Source: an uncultured Eubacteriales bacterium (GTDB lineage: Bacteria > Bacillota > Clostridia > Christensenellales > Borkfalkiaceae). From it: DNA of 64,000 nt. The notes under the pieces were generated by a model. It was not told the DNA's origin and searched no databases. It saw only the letters and a list, made by a program, of their open reading frames with translations. The stretch spans positions 124,001-188,000 of the forward strand of contig CACXGN010000020.1 in assembly GCA_902767225.1 (NCBI GenBank), in the 5' to 3' direction. Position 1 is the first letter of the stretch; every line of letters begins with the position of its first letter. Positions 24,374 to 33,725 of this stretch are shown in pieces. The position numbers and the translations under genes were made by a program.

Positions 24374-25090
24374 ATGAAAAAACTAAATAGAAGAACTTTA
24401 ATATCTTTATCCACAAATCTTATTTTGGGCGTGATTTTATGCACGGTGTTCTTGCTTGGGTTCACGGGCGGCGGAGTAGTAAGTATCTACGGCGAACGAA
24501 AAAACGAGCCTATATATAGGGGGAACACCCAAAGCAAAAAAATATCGCTTATGTTCAACGTATACGAGAACACCGAAATAGTAAATTCGATAATCGATAC
24601 GCTTAACGGATATAAGGTAAAAGCGACTTTCTTCGTGGGCGGTTGCTGGGCGGACGACAATGAAATAACGCTTAAAAAAATCGTTTCGTCAGGGCATGAG
24701 ATCGCCAACCACGGATATTTTCATAAAGACCATAAAGATCTTTCGTATGAAAATAACGTTAAAGAAATAAAGAATACCAACGTGGTGGTAGAGTCCCTTT
24801 GCGGGGTTATGCCCGTTCTGTTTGCACCGCCGTCCGGCAGTTTTTCGGACGTGACGTTATGCGCCGCGGAAGATCTCGGCATGAAAACCGTTATGTGGAG
24901 TAAAGACACGATAGACTGGCGGGATAAAGATATAAATAAAATAATTTCTCGGGCAACCAAGAATTTAGCGGGCGGCGATCTGATACTTATGCACCCGAAA
25001 GCGCATACGCTTTCCGCCCTTCCAAAAATTATAGAATACGCGGTATCGAACGGATTTATTATCTGTTCGGTATCCGAAAACCTTTTATAA
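24374..25090 (+). CDS. YlxY-like polysaccharide deacetylase-family protein with degenerate active site
   Basis: 238 residues. It has an N-terminal membrane anchor (residues 9-31) followed by an extracytoplasmic NodB-fold domain. The zinc-ligand motif 2 survives as GHEIANHGYFH, and FAPPSGSF matches motif 3. The first motif, usually TFDDGP with the catalytic Asp pair, is replaced by MFNVYEN. It therefore probably lacks normal deacetylase chemistry. B. subtilis YlxY, encoded at the same place between pnpA and mlpA, also belongs to this divergent subgroup; its role is linked to sporulation by annotation only. GGGGTGG lies nine bases before ATG. The M16 gene follows after ten bases. Confidence 0.82.
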   Translation: MKKLNRRTLISLSTNLILGVILCTVFLLGFTGGGVVSIYGERKNEPIYRGNTQSKKISLMFNVYENTEIVNSIIDTLNGYKVKATFFVGGCWADDNEITLKKIVSSGHEIANHGYFHKDHKDLSYENNVKEIKNTNVVVESLCGVMPVLFAPPSGSFSDVTLCAAEDLGMKTVMWSKDTIDWRDKDINKIISRATKNLAGGDLILMHPKAHTLSALPKIIEYAVSNGFIICSVSENLL

Positions 25091-25100
25091 CGGAGAAAAA

Positions 25101-26348
25101 ATGGCATTTTATAAAAAATTCAAAAACGGATTAAGACTTGTCGGCGCGAAGATAGATGGGCTTAAATCCGTTTCGCTAGGTGTGCTGGTCAAAACCGGCA
25201 GTGCGAACGAAAGCGAAGAAGAAAACGGAATATCCCACTTTATCGAACACACGGTATTTAAAGGCACACCTACCCGTTCCGCTTTCGATATTTCGGACGG
25301 AATAGATAGAATCGGTGCGCAGATAAACGCGTTCACTTCAAAAGAAATAACCTGCTACTACGTTAAATCCACGGACGAGCATTTAATGGACTCTGCCGAA
25401 ATACTTTCCGATCTTTTCTTTAATTCGGTATTCGATAAAGAAGAACTCGATAAAGAAAGGGGAGTTATTATCGAAGAGATAAATATGAGCGAAGACACTC
25501 CCGAAGATCTGTGTTTAGACCTTCTTGCCGAAAGCTATTACGGGTGCGTTGGGTTAGGAAGAACCATTTTAGGCCCCGTAAAGAACATAAAGCGCTTTAA
25601 TATAGAAGACATTAAAAAGTATATGGCAAAGTATTATACGCCCGACAACGTCGTTATATCGGTGGTGGGAAACGTTACCGAAGAGCAGGCTGTAAATCTT
25701 TGCGAAAAGTATTTTACGGATAATTTCAAAAACGGCGTAAGCGCGCCCCAGTTTCACACCGAAACAAGAAAAAGGGGTAATATTTTTAAGACCAAAAAGA
25801 TCGAACAGGCGCATATCGCCATGTGTATGGACGGGTTCCCGATAACGGCTGAAAATCTCGACGCGGCGTATATAGCGAACACCGTTTTCGGCGGCGGTAT
25901 GAGCAGCAGGCTTTTCCAAAAAGTTAGGGAAGAGTTGGGACTTTGCTATTCGGTATATTCATATCTTTCGCAATATAAAGAAAGCGGTGTGCTTGAAATA
26001 TATGCAGGCGTTAACACCGAATCCCGCGATAAGGCGATGGACGCAATAATAAAAGAGATTGAAAAATTCAAAGCGCAAGGCGTTACCGAAAGCGAATTTA
26101 TCCGTGGGAAAGAACAGATAAAATCCGCCTTTATAATGGGGCAGGAAAGCACCGCTTCTCAAATGTTACTTTTAGGGAAAAACGTGTTGTTTTTAGATAA
26201 GGTGATAGATTATGATAAGCGCGTCAAAGAAATTTCCGCCGTAACGATAGAAGACGTTAATAACGCGATAGGTAAAACGTTCGATATTAATACTGCGGCT
26301 TTTGCAACAGTCGGCCCATCGAGAAAGGCGCTTAAAATTCCCGAATAA
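25101..26348 (+). CDS. mlpA: M16 family zinc metallopeptidase (processing protease MlpA/YmxG)
   Basis: 415 residues. The inverted zinc motif HFIEHTVFKGT (about residues 49-59) carries H-x-x-E-H, and the distal Glu lies in the RGVIIEEI segment (about residues 114-121). The length and the SSRLFQKVREELGLCYSVYS segment fit the pitrilysin-like processing peptidases near pnp in Bacillus. Substrates are unknown, although mitochondrial processing peptidase is a distant relative. A strong terminator follows. Confidence 0.93.
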   Translation: MAFYKKFKNGLRLVGAKIDGLKSVSLGVLVKTGSANESEEENGISHFIEHTVFKGTPTRSAFDISDGIDRIGAQINAFTSKEITCYYVKSTDEHLMDSAEILSDLFFNSVFDKEELDKERGVIIEEINMSEDTPEDLCLDLLAESYYGCVGLGRTILGPVKNIKRFNIEDIKKYMAKYYTPDNVVISVVGNVTEEQAVNLCEKYFTDNFKNGVSAPQFHTETRKRGNIFKTKKIEQAHIAMCMDGFPITAENLDAAYIANTVFGGGMSSRLFQKVREELGLCYSVYSYLSQYKESGVLEIYAGVNTESRDKAMDAIIKEIEKFKAQGVTESEFIRGKEQIKSAFIMGQESTASQMLLLGKNVLFLDKVIDYDKRVKEISAVTIEDVNNAIGKTFDINTAAFATVGPSRKALKIPE

Positions 26349-26363
26349 AATAAATAAAAACTT

Positions 26364-26397
26364 AAAGGACTTTTAACGAATAAAAGTCCTTTTTTTT
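26364..26397 (+). terminator. Terminator after mlpA
   Basis: AAAGGACTTTTA (26364-26375) pairs with TAAAAGTCCTTT (26381-26392), followed by more Ts. Confidence 0.9.
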
Positions 26398-26421
26398 GAC
26401 TTTTAAAAATATACTTTTATT

Positions 26422-27426
26422 ATGAAGTTAGTAAGGGTAACGGTTTCGCTGTTTTTGGTCTTTTCGGTAGTGTTCACGCTGTTTTTCGGCTTAGGCGAAA
26501 TAAAAAAAGAATATAAAATAGAAGAAACGCCCGAATATAAGGGCATACTGTCCGTTTGGCAAATAGATTCGTTTGAAGGCGGAACGGGGTCTAGAAGGAA
26601 ATTTTTGCTTTCCGCCGCTAAAACTTTTGAAAAATCGCACGAAGGCGTTTTAATAATGGTAACAAACTATAACGAAGAAGGGGTTAAAGAAAACCTTGAA
26701 AAGGGTATCTACCCCGATATGATCTCTTTTGGGATAGGAACGGAAGTTAAAGGGTTCGGAAAAATAAAAGTCGAAAGTAAAAATTATAATTTTTCCGGCG
26801 GAAATATCGACGGTAAAACTTACGCCGTGCCATGGTGCAGGGGGAGTTACGCGCTCGTTAAAAACCCGAAACTTGCGGAAAATTTCACGCCGAATTTAAG
26901 CGAAGTTATAGTGTCTAAGGGGGAAAACACCCAGCCGCTTGCGGCTTTGGGGCTTAGCGGCTATACGGCGGAAAAAATCGAGATAAAAGAGCCTATGGAA
27001 GCATACGTCAAATTCGTTTCGGGAAAAGTGCCTTATTTTTTATGCACCCAGCGAGACTTAGTAAGGCTATCTAACCGAAACTTTGACTTCGACGCGCTAC
27101 CGCTTAACGGTTATAACGATCTTTATCAGTATATTTCGGTAACTACTAAATCGAGCGATAAATATTACAATTGCGAAGAGTTTATAAATTATCTGATAGG
27201 CGAAAAGTGCCAAAACGAATTGAAAAACATAAGTATGTTTTCGCCATACTTCGATTTATCTTATGACGGGGCTTACGGCGAACTGTCTAAAAATATTCCG
27301 TCTTTAACTCTTTCCGCATTTTCGGATAGGGGAGCCGCGGAAAAACTGGCGCTTTTATCAGAAAGTCTTGTGCTGGGGGATAAAAGTTCGGAAATAAAAA
27401 TAAAAAATATGCTTATTGTTCCTTGA
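26422..27426 (+). CDS. Membrane-anchored extracellular solute-binding-like protein
   Basis: 334 residues. One N-terminal hydrophobic span (residues 5-24) has no lipobox Cys, so it is probably a membrane anchor. The mature part begins with GILSVWQIDSFEGGTGSRR, close to the start of ABC-type sugar-binding proteins, and has YPDMISFGIG and GKTYAVPWCRGSYALVKNP, also family-like. It lacks neighbouring permease or ATPase genes, so it may be an orphan receptor or a structural relative. No Shine-Dalgarno is visible; TATACT ends six bases before ATG, suggesting a leaderless mRNA. murB follows after 40 bases. Confidence 0.65.
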   Translation: MKLVRVTVSLFLVFSVVFTLFFGLGEIKKEYKIEETPEYKGILSVWQIDSFEGGTGSRRKFLLSAAKTFEKSHEGVLIMVTNYNEEGVKENLEKGIYPDMISFGIGTEVKGFGKIKVESKNYNFSGGNIDGKTYAVPWCRGSYALVKNPKLAENFTPNLSEVIVSKGENTQPLAALGLSGYTAEKIEIKEPMEAYVKFVSGKVPYFLCTQRDLVRLSNRNFDFDALPLNGYNDLYQYISVTTKSSDKYYNCEEFINYLIGEKCQNELKNISMFSPYFDLSYDGAYGELSKNIPSLTLSAFSDRGAAEKLALLSESLVLGDKSSEIKIKNMLIVP

Positions 27427-27466
27427 AAAAAAATATGAATTATTGTAAAATGATAAAAGGAGTTAT

Positions 27467-28369
27467 ATGGACTTTGTTTCAAAAGTAAACTCGCTTTACG
27501 GTGCAAAATGCTACTCCGACTTTCCGCTGAAAGATAAAACGGCTTTTAAAAGCGGCGGAAACTGTAAATACTTTATAGAGATAAAGTCGCTTCGCGCGCT
27601 TCAAAACGCGTTGGAAATGCTTGGCGAAGAGAATATTCCTTATTATATTTTAGGCGGCGGCAGTAACCTGATCGTGTCAGACAAAGGGTATTCGGGCGCT
27701 GTTATAAGCACTTTGGCGCTTAACGGAGTATTTGTCAAAGAAGATAAACTCTTCGCGATGGCAGGGGCAAGGCTACCCGAGATATATAGATTTGCTCTTG
27801 AAAATTCACTTTCGGGGCTTGAAGAACTTTCTTCTATTCCCGGAACTCTCGGTGGCGCGGTATATATGAACGCCGGCGCTTTTGGTAAATCTTTTTCGGA
27901 TATCATATATTCGGTGGAAACCATATCGGACGGAAAGATCAAAAAGTATTATAAAGGCGATTGTAAATTCGCTTATCGCAAAAGCATTTTTCAAAAAAAC
28001 AACGAAATAATTCTGTCGGCGTCGCTTGATCTTAAATCGGGCGAAAAAGGTGATATAACCGCCACTAAAACAGAATACGACAGGCTGAGAAGACTTTCTC
28101 AACCTTGTGGCAGAACTTTCGGGTCGGTGTTTAAAAATCCTAAGGGCTATTCAGCCGCAAAACTTATAGAAGGCGCAAACCTTAAAGGCGTTAAAGTAGG
28201 CGGGGCAAAGGTCTCCGATAAGCACGCAAACTTTATAATAAATGAAGATGGTTGCACCACAAAAGACGCTTTGGATCTGATAAAATATATTAAACGCTCG
28301 GTATATAATAAATACGGAATAACGTTAAAAGAAGAAGTAAAATATTTGGGTAATATTTATGATACTTAG
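27467..28369 (+). CDS. murB: UDP-N-acetylenolpyruvoylglucosamine reductase MurB
   Basis: 300 residues. MurB reduces UDP-GlcNAc-enolpyruvate to UDP-MurNAc with FAD and NADPH in peptidoglycan synthesis. FAD-domain motifs include YYILGGGSNLIVSDKGYSG (about residues 59-77) and SIPGTLGGAVYMNAGAFG (about 122-139). The substrate domain has CKFAYRKSIFQ, and the C-terminus has GRTFGSVFKNPKGYSAAKLI with the proton-donor Ser. It is the short type IIb form common in Firmicutes. AAAGGAG precedes ATG. Its end overlaps the PHP gene by 11 bases. Confidence 0.96.
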   Translation: MDFVSKVNSLYGAKCYSDFPLKDKTAFKSGGNCKYFIEIKSLRALQNALEMLGEENIPYYILGGGSNLIVSDKGYSGAVISTLALNGVFVKEDKLFAMAGARLPEIYRFALENSLSGLEELSSIPGTLGGAVYMNAGAFGKSFSDIIYSVETISDGKIKKYYKGDCKFAYRKSIFQKNNEIILSASLDLKSGEKGDITATKTEYDRLRRLSQPCGRTFGSVFKNPKGYSAAKLIEGANLKGVKVGGAKVSDKHANFIINEDGCTTKDALDLIKYIKRSVYNKYGITLKEEVKYLGNIYDT

Positions 28370-29129
28370 TTCTGATTATCATACTCATACCGTTTATTCA
28401 CACGGCAAAGGAAAGGTTATAGACAACGCACTCGTCGCTAAAGAAAAGGGGCTTATAGAGTTAGGGATTTCCGATCACGGTTTTGCGCACCCCGTATTCG
28501 GGCTTTCGAAAAGAAAACTGCCGAATATCCGAAAAGACTGTGATAGAGCCACAAAAGAGACGGGCGTTAAAGTTCTTTTGGGGATAGAATCTAACATAAT
28601 CGGAACGGACGGCACGGTCGATTTAAAAGAGAAGTATTACGACTATTTCGATATTTTCTTTGCGGGGCTCCATAAAATGGTTATGTTTAAGCCTTTAACC
28701 TTTTTTTCTCTCGGGCTTCCGGACATGCTGCTATCTAAATTCCATAAAAAGAACGTTTCAAAGAGTTTGATAAAAAGGAACACGAAAACGTTTATAAACG
28801 TGATAAAGAATAATCCGGTTGACGCGATAACCCACTTAAACTATTGCTGCTATGCGGACGCGGTAGAAGTGGCGAAAGCCGCAAGGGACTACGGAACGTA
28901 TATAGAACTTAACGCTAAAAAAGTGCATTTATCCGACGAAGAACTTTTTAATATCGCGCAAACGGGGGTTCGCTTTATTATAAGTTCGGACGCGCACACT
29001 CCGGATAGGGTTGGCGAAATTTCGCTCGTGGAAAAATGGCTCGATAGGTGCGAAATAGATAGAAGTCAAATAGACAATATCGACGGCAGATTGCCGGATT
29101 TCAGATTTAGAAATAGAAAGAACAAATAA
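28359..29129 (+). CDS. PHP-domain phosphoesterase (YcdX-like)
   Basis: 256 residues. The metal-binding motifs of the PHP superfamily are clear: DYHTHTVYSHGKG at the N-terminus, ISDHGFAH near residue 37, GIESNI near residue 74, and IISSDAHTPDRVGE near residue 209. Stand-alone PHP proteins hydrolyse phosphate esters; the physiological substrate is unknown. In many Clostridia a PHP gene lies in the murB-rapZ-yvcK-whiA cluster; here it directly bridges murB and whiA. Confidence 0.9.
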   Translation: MILSSDYHTHTVYSHGKGKVIDNALVAKEKGLIELGISDHGFAHPVFGLSKRKLPNIRKDCDRATKETGVKVLLGIESNIIGTDGTVDLKEKYYDYFDIFFAGLHKMVMFKPLTFFSLGLPDMLLSKFHKKNVSKSLIKRNTKTFINVIKNNPVDAITHLNYCCYADAVEVAKAARDYGTYIELNAKKVHLSDEELFNIAQTGVRFIISSDAHTPDRVGEISLVEKWLDRCEIDRSQIDNIDGRLPDFRFRNRKNK

Positions 29130-29138
29130 AATAAGGTT

Positions 29139-30086
29139 ATGAATTTTTCAAACACCGTAAAGGAAGAAATTATCGGAAAGCCGATAAAAGATAAGTGCTG
29201 TAAAAAGGCGTTTTTGGCGGGGCTCATGCGGGGCAACGGCAAACTTTTTTCACGCGGGGAATATCTAGGGCTGGATTTTTACGTTTACGGTGAAAATACC
29301 GCTATCCTTGCGGCGAATTTTTTATCGAGTGTATACGGATACGAAATAAGGGAAATGTCCACCACTTACCGCAAAGATAAAAAGGAAAAATTCGTTATAA
29401 GCATTTTCGGCGATAAGGCGGCGGAGATACTAAAAGACCTTAATATTTTAACGGTGGACGGCGAAGATACCGCTGTGAACCTAAACATATTTTCGGGCGT
29501 TTGCGAAAAAGAGTGCTGTTTTAGAGCGTTTTTTAAGGGGCTATTTATATCGGTGGGGAATATCACCGTTCCGGACGAAGAGAGCAGCCTTAACACGGGC
29601 TACCATTTAGAACTTGTATTTTCACACTACGCACCCGCCCTTTTGGCAAGCGAAAAACTTTCGGAGTTCGGCGTTACCACAAAAATAACGCGAAGAAAAG
29701 ATAACTTTATTGTATATATAAAAAGCGCGGAAGAGATAAAAAACTTTATTGCTTTCGTGGGCGCGCCCGTATCCGTTTTAAAACTTACCGAACGCATGAT
29801 AAACCGCGAAGTATCTAATAATTCGAATAGACAGGCAAACTGCGATCTGGGGAACGTGAACCGCCAGATAGAAGCGACGGAAAAGCATCTTGCGGCGATA
29901 AAAAAACTTAAAAGCAGCGGCGAGTTCGATAAACTTAAACCCGAACTTCAAAAAACCGCGTTAAACCGCGAACTGTATTCGGACGACACGCTATCTGAAC
30001 TTGCCGAAAGGATGAACATAACCAAAAGTTGCCTTAACCATAGGCTAAGAAAAATAACCGAATTTGCAAACAAAGACCAAGGATAA
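29139..30086 (+). CDS. whiA: DNA-binding protein WhiA
   Basis: 315 residues. It begins with the typical FSNTVKEEIIGKPIKDKCCK segment, then two LAGLIDADG-like half-domains (AFLAGLMRGNGKLFSRGEYL, FRAFFKGLFISVGNITVPDE) that have lost nuclease residues. The C-terminal helix-turn-helix is LSELAERMNITKSCLNHRLRKI. WhiA affects division and chromosome segregation in B. subtilis and sporulation septation in Streptomyces. Its usual partners rapZ and yvcK are missing upstream. dnaE begins five bases after its stop. Confidence 0.95.
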   Translation: MNFSNTVKEEIIGKPIKDKCCKKAFLAGLMRGNGKLFSRGEYLGLDFYVYGENTAILAANFLSSVYGYEIREMSTTYRKDKKEKFVISIFGDKAAEILKDLNILTVDGEDTAVNLNIFSGVCEKECCFRAFFKGLFISVGNITVPDEESSLNTGYHLELVFSHYAPALLASEKLSEFGVTTKITRRKDNFIVYIKSAEEIKNFIAFVGAPVSVLKLTERMINREVSNNSNRQANCDLGNVNRQIEATEKHLAAIKKLKSSGEFDKLKPELQKTALNRELYSDDTLSELAERMNITKSCLNHRLRKITEFANKDQG

Positions 30087-30090
30087 GAAA

Positions 30091-33000
30091 ATGAACGATT
30101 TTGTGCATTTACATCTTCATACGGAATATAGCCTGCTTGACGGCGCAACGAGAATAGACAAGTTGTTTTCTGCGTGCAAAGAAAAGGGCATGAACACCGT
30201 CGCCATAACAGACCACGGCAATATGTTCGGCACGCTCTATTTTGCGGAAGAAGCGAAAAAGGCGGGCATAAAATACATTATCGGTTGCGAAATGTATGTT
30301 TGCGACGATTATACCGTTAAAGAAGGCAAACAAAACTACGACCATTTAATACTTCTTTGCAAAAATAAGCAAGGTTATAAAAACCTTATAAAACTCGATT
30401 CCATAGCATACGTAGACGGATTTTATTATAAGCCGAGAATAGATTATAAAACTCTTAAACAATATAGCGAAGGGCTTATCTGCCTTTCGGCGTGCCTTGC
30501 GGGCAGAGTGGCAAAACGTCTTGTCGCCGATAATTACGACGGTGCGAAAGAAACGGCTTTGATGCTTAAAGATATATACGGCGAAGACTTCTATTTGGAA
30601 ATTCAGGACCACGGCATACCCGAACAGAAAAAGATAAATCCGTATTTAATAAAACTTTCAAAAGAAACGGGTATTCCGCTCGTTGCCACTAACGACGTGC
30701 ACTATTTAGAGCGTGACGACGCCGAGATGCAAGACGTTGTTATGTGCATAAGCATGAAGACCACTTTCGACGATCCGACAAGGCTTAAAATGCAGTCCGA
30801 CCAGTCGTATTTTAAGAGCCCAGAAGAGATGAAAGAATTGTTTTCTTATCTTCCGGAAGCGATCGAAAACACCGTAAAAATAGCGGATAAGGTGACCGAA
30901 GAAGTTTTCGATATAAATAAAAAGGGCGATCCCATAAGGGATAATTCGCTTATTCCTAAATATACACCGGACGACGGCAGCACGCCCAAAGAATACCTTT
31001 TCCGTTTGGCAAGCGAAGGCTTAAAAAAGAGATATAAAGTAATAACCAAAGAAATTCAGGATAGATTCGATTACGAGTTCGACGTTATAAGTTCGATGGG
31101 CTTTTGCGATTATTACCTTATCGTGTGGGACTTTATCAACTGGGCAAAAGAACACGATATTCCGGTCGGTGCGGGCAGAGGCTCGGGCGTATCGAGTATC
31201 ATAGCGTATTCGATAGGTATAACCGACGTTGAACCGTTAAAGTATCAACTGATTTTTGAAAGATTTTTGAACCGCGAAAGGGTAAGCATGCCCGACTTCG
31301 ACGTAGATATTTCGGACGCGCGCCGAGGCGAAGTCGTGGAATACGTCCGCCAAAAATACGGACCGCCGAGAGTTGCGCAGATAGTAACTTTCGGAACGAT
31401 GGCGTCAAAGCAGGCGATAAAAGACGTAGGAAGGGTGTTCCGTATTCCGTATTCGGAAACGGATAAGATAACTAAACTTATGGATGGAAAGTCCACGATA
31501 CGCCAGTCACTTGGGCTTGAACTTACGAAAGATAAAGTAAACGTGGGCGTTCCCGACCTTATCGAGATATATAATACCGACGATACTTTAAGAAAAATTA
31601 TCGATATGGCGATAAAGGTAGAAGGCTTGCCCAGAAACACGTCGATGCATGCGGCGGGCGTAGTCATCTGCGAAAAGCCGATAATGGAAAACGTTCCCTT
31701 GCAACGTAACGGCGACGATATAACCACGCAGTTCGATATGATAGAAGTCGAAGCGCTCGGCATGCTGAAAATGGACTTTTTAGGGCTCAGAACGCTAACC
31801 GACGTGCAACTTGCATGTAGATATGCAAAAGAAGATTTCGGCGTAGATATAGACTTCCACGAAATAGGGTATGAAGACGAAGGGACTTACGAACTTATAG
31901 GTTCGGGCGAAACGGACGGGGTGTTCCAACTTGAAAGTCCGGGTATGAAACGCTTTATGAAAGACTTAAAGCCGAATACCTTCGAAGATATTATCGCGGG
32001 CATTTCTCTCTACCGCCCCGGACCTATGGATTCTATCCCGCAGTATATCAAAAACAAACACAATCCCGAAGGAATAAAATACGATCACCCGCTTTTAGAG
32101 CCTATTTTGAAAAACAGTTACGGCATACTCGTATACCAAGAACAGGTCATGCAGGTGTGCCAAAGTCTCGGCGGATTTACGTTAGGGCATGCAGACGTAG
32201 TGCGTAAGGCGATGGGTAAAAAGAAGATCGAAATAATGGAAGCGCAAAAAGAGATCTTCGTTTACGGCGGTATCAACGATAAAACGGGGCTTCCGGTAGA
32301 CGGGGCGATAAAGCGCGGCGTTCCCGAAGATATAGCGATAAAAATTTACGACGGTATGAAACCTTTCGCAAGATACGCCTTTAATAAGTCGCACGCCGCG
32401 GCATACGCGGTTCTTGCCTATCAGACGGCATATCTTAAAAGGTATTATCCCGTGGAGTTTTTCTGTTCGCTGCTTAATAACAGAATAGATAAAATAGAAG
32501 AACTTTCCAAATATTTAACCTATTTAAAAAGTAAAAACTATTCGGTTTTCCAACCGGATATAAATAAAAGTAAAGCATACTTCTCGTGTGAAAACGGCGG
32601 AATAAGATACGGGCTTGTCGGGCTAAAAAACGTGGGTATGGCTGTCATTAACCAAATAATCGACGAAAGGGAAAGCCACGGGGCGTTCGCTTCGTTTGAA
32701 GATTTTATCAACAGAACGGTGGACTTCGGCGTCAATAAAAGGATGATCGAAAGTTTGATCCTATCCGGCAGTTTCGATTCGTTCGGGGTAAACCGCAGAA
32801 CTTATATGGAAATTTATTCGGATTTCGTCGATAGAGTGGCTGCGGCAAGCAAAAAGAAAAACGATATGCAGATCAGCTTTTTCGGCACGGTTTTAAGCGA
32901 AGACGAAGGGTTAAAACTTGAATATCCCGAGATCCCAGAATACTCTTCAAAAGATAAACTAAGCCTTGAAAAAACCGTTTTGGGCATTTATCTTTCGGGG

Positions 33001-33627
33001 CATCCGCTGTCGGATTTTACCGAACAGTTTAAGAACTTTTCTTTCAGCACGGAAGCGCTGACTTATTTTGAAGAAGACGACGAAGGCAACAGAACGTATA
33101 CCGAAATAAAAGACGGTGAACGCGTGGTTATGGGCGGAATAATCTCCGAATTTAAGCGCCTTGCCACAAAAAGCGGTTCGTATATGGCGTTTATCACGGT
33201 AGAAGACGTTTACGGTCAGATAGAAGTTATAGTTTTCCCGAAAGTATACGATAGCGCAAGGGATTACTTAAAACCCGAAGAAGTGGTTAAAGTATCCGGC
33301 AGGCTTCAACTTAAAGACGGCGTTCCGCAGATCATAGCGGACGATATAAGTAAACTCGAAATCGCCGTAAAACCGACAGAGACCGAAAATGTTTCGCAAG
33401 AGTATATGGGTGTGGTCGTTCCGGACGAAAAGGCGGACGATATAGACGGCATTTTCGACGTGTTTGAATCCTATCCCGGAAACGTGCCGGTAATTCTTGC
33501 GATGCGCGGCAAAAAATATAACGCCAAAGTTTCGGTCAGAAAGTGCGAAGGATTAAAAAGCGAACTTAAAACTTTTATGGGCGGCGGCGAGATAATCTTT
33601 TTCAAAAAAACTGACAAAAAGAATTGA
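30091..33627 (+). CDS. dnaE: DNA polymerase III subunit alpha (DnaE)
   Basis: About 1178 residues. The N-terminal PHP domain begins FVHLHLHTEYSLLDGATRI. The C-family polymerase core has PVGAGRGSGVSSIIAYS (about residue 365) and PDFDVDISDARR, which supplies catalytic Asp residues, plus FARYAFNKSHAAAYAVLAYQ. Tandem HhH and an OB-fold follow (VVMGGIISEFKRLATKSG near residue 1015). In Firmicutes DnaE works beside PolC, extending RNA primers. ATG 30091 is chosen because AAGGA precedes it; an upstream in-frame ATG lies within whiA. Confidence 0.97.
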   Translation: MNDFVHLHLHTEYSLLDGATRIDKLFSACKEKGMNTVAITDHGNMFGTLYFAEEAKKAGIKYIIGCEMYVCDDYTVKEGKQNYDHLILLCKNKQGYKNLIKLDSIAYVDGFYYKPRIDYKTLKQYSEGLICLSACLAGRVAKRLVADNYDGAKETALMLKDIYGEDFYLEIQDHGIPEQKKINPYLIKLSKETGIPLVATNDVHYLERDDAEMQDVVMCISMKTTFDDPTRLKMQSDQSYFKSPEEMKELFSYLPEAIENTVKIADKVTEEVFDINKKGDPIRDNSLIPKYTPDDGSTPKEYLFRLASEGLKKRYKVITKEIQDRFDYEFDVISSMGFCDYYLIVWDFINWAKEHDIPVGAGRGSGVSSIIAYSIGITDVEPLKYQLIFERFLNRERVSMPDFDVDISDARRGEVVEYVRQKYGPPRVAQIVTFGTMASKQAIKDVGRVFRIPYSETDKITKLMDGKSTIRQSLGLELTKDKVNVGVPDLIEIYNTDDTLRKIIDMAIKVEGLPRNTSMHAAGVVICEKPIMENVPLQRNGDDITTQFDMIEVEALGMLKMDFLGLRTLTDVQLACRYAKEDFGVDIDFHEIGYEDEGTYELIGSGETDGVFQLESPGMKRFMKDLKPNTFEDIIAGISLYRPGPMDSIPQYIKNKHNPEGIKYDHPLLEPILKNSYGILVYQEQVMQVCQSLGGFTLGHADVVRKAMGKKKIEIMEAQKEIFVYGGINDKTGLPVDGAIKRGVPEDIAIKIYDGMKPFARYAFNKSHAAAYAVLAYQTAYLKRYYPVEFFCSLLNNRIDKIEELSKYLTYLKSKNYSVFQPDINKSKAYFSCENGGIRYGLVGLKNVGMAVINQIIDERESHGAFASFEDFINRTVDFGVNKRMIESLILSGSFDSFGVNRRTYMEIYSDFVDRVAAASKKKNDMQISFFGTVLSEDEGLKLEYPEIPEYSSKDKLSLEKTVLGIYLSGHPLSDFTEQFKNFSFSTEALTYFEEDDEGNRTYTEIKDGERVVMGGIISEFKRLATKSGSYMAFITVEDVYGQIEVIVFPKVYDSARDYLKPEEVVKVSGRLQLKDGVPQIIADDISKLEIAVKPTETENVSQEYMGVVVPDEKADDIDGIFDVFESYPGNVPVILAMRGKKYNAKVSVRKCEGLKSELKTFMGGGEIIFFKKTDKKN

Positions 33628-33725
33628 TAAATCGACAAAATACTGCGATAAAAAGTAGTAAAATTTCAACTTATATGTTAAAATATCAATGGTAAAAATA
33701 CCGTAGATGGCAAAAAGGAGTAAAG

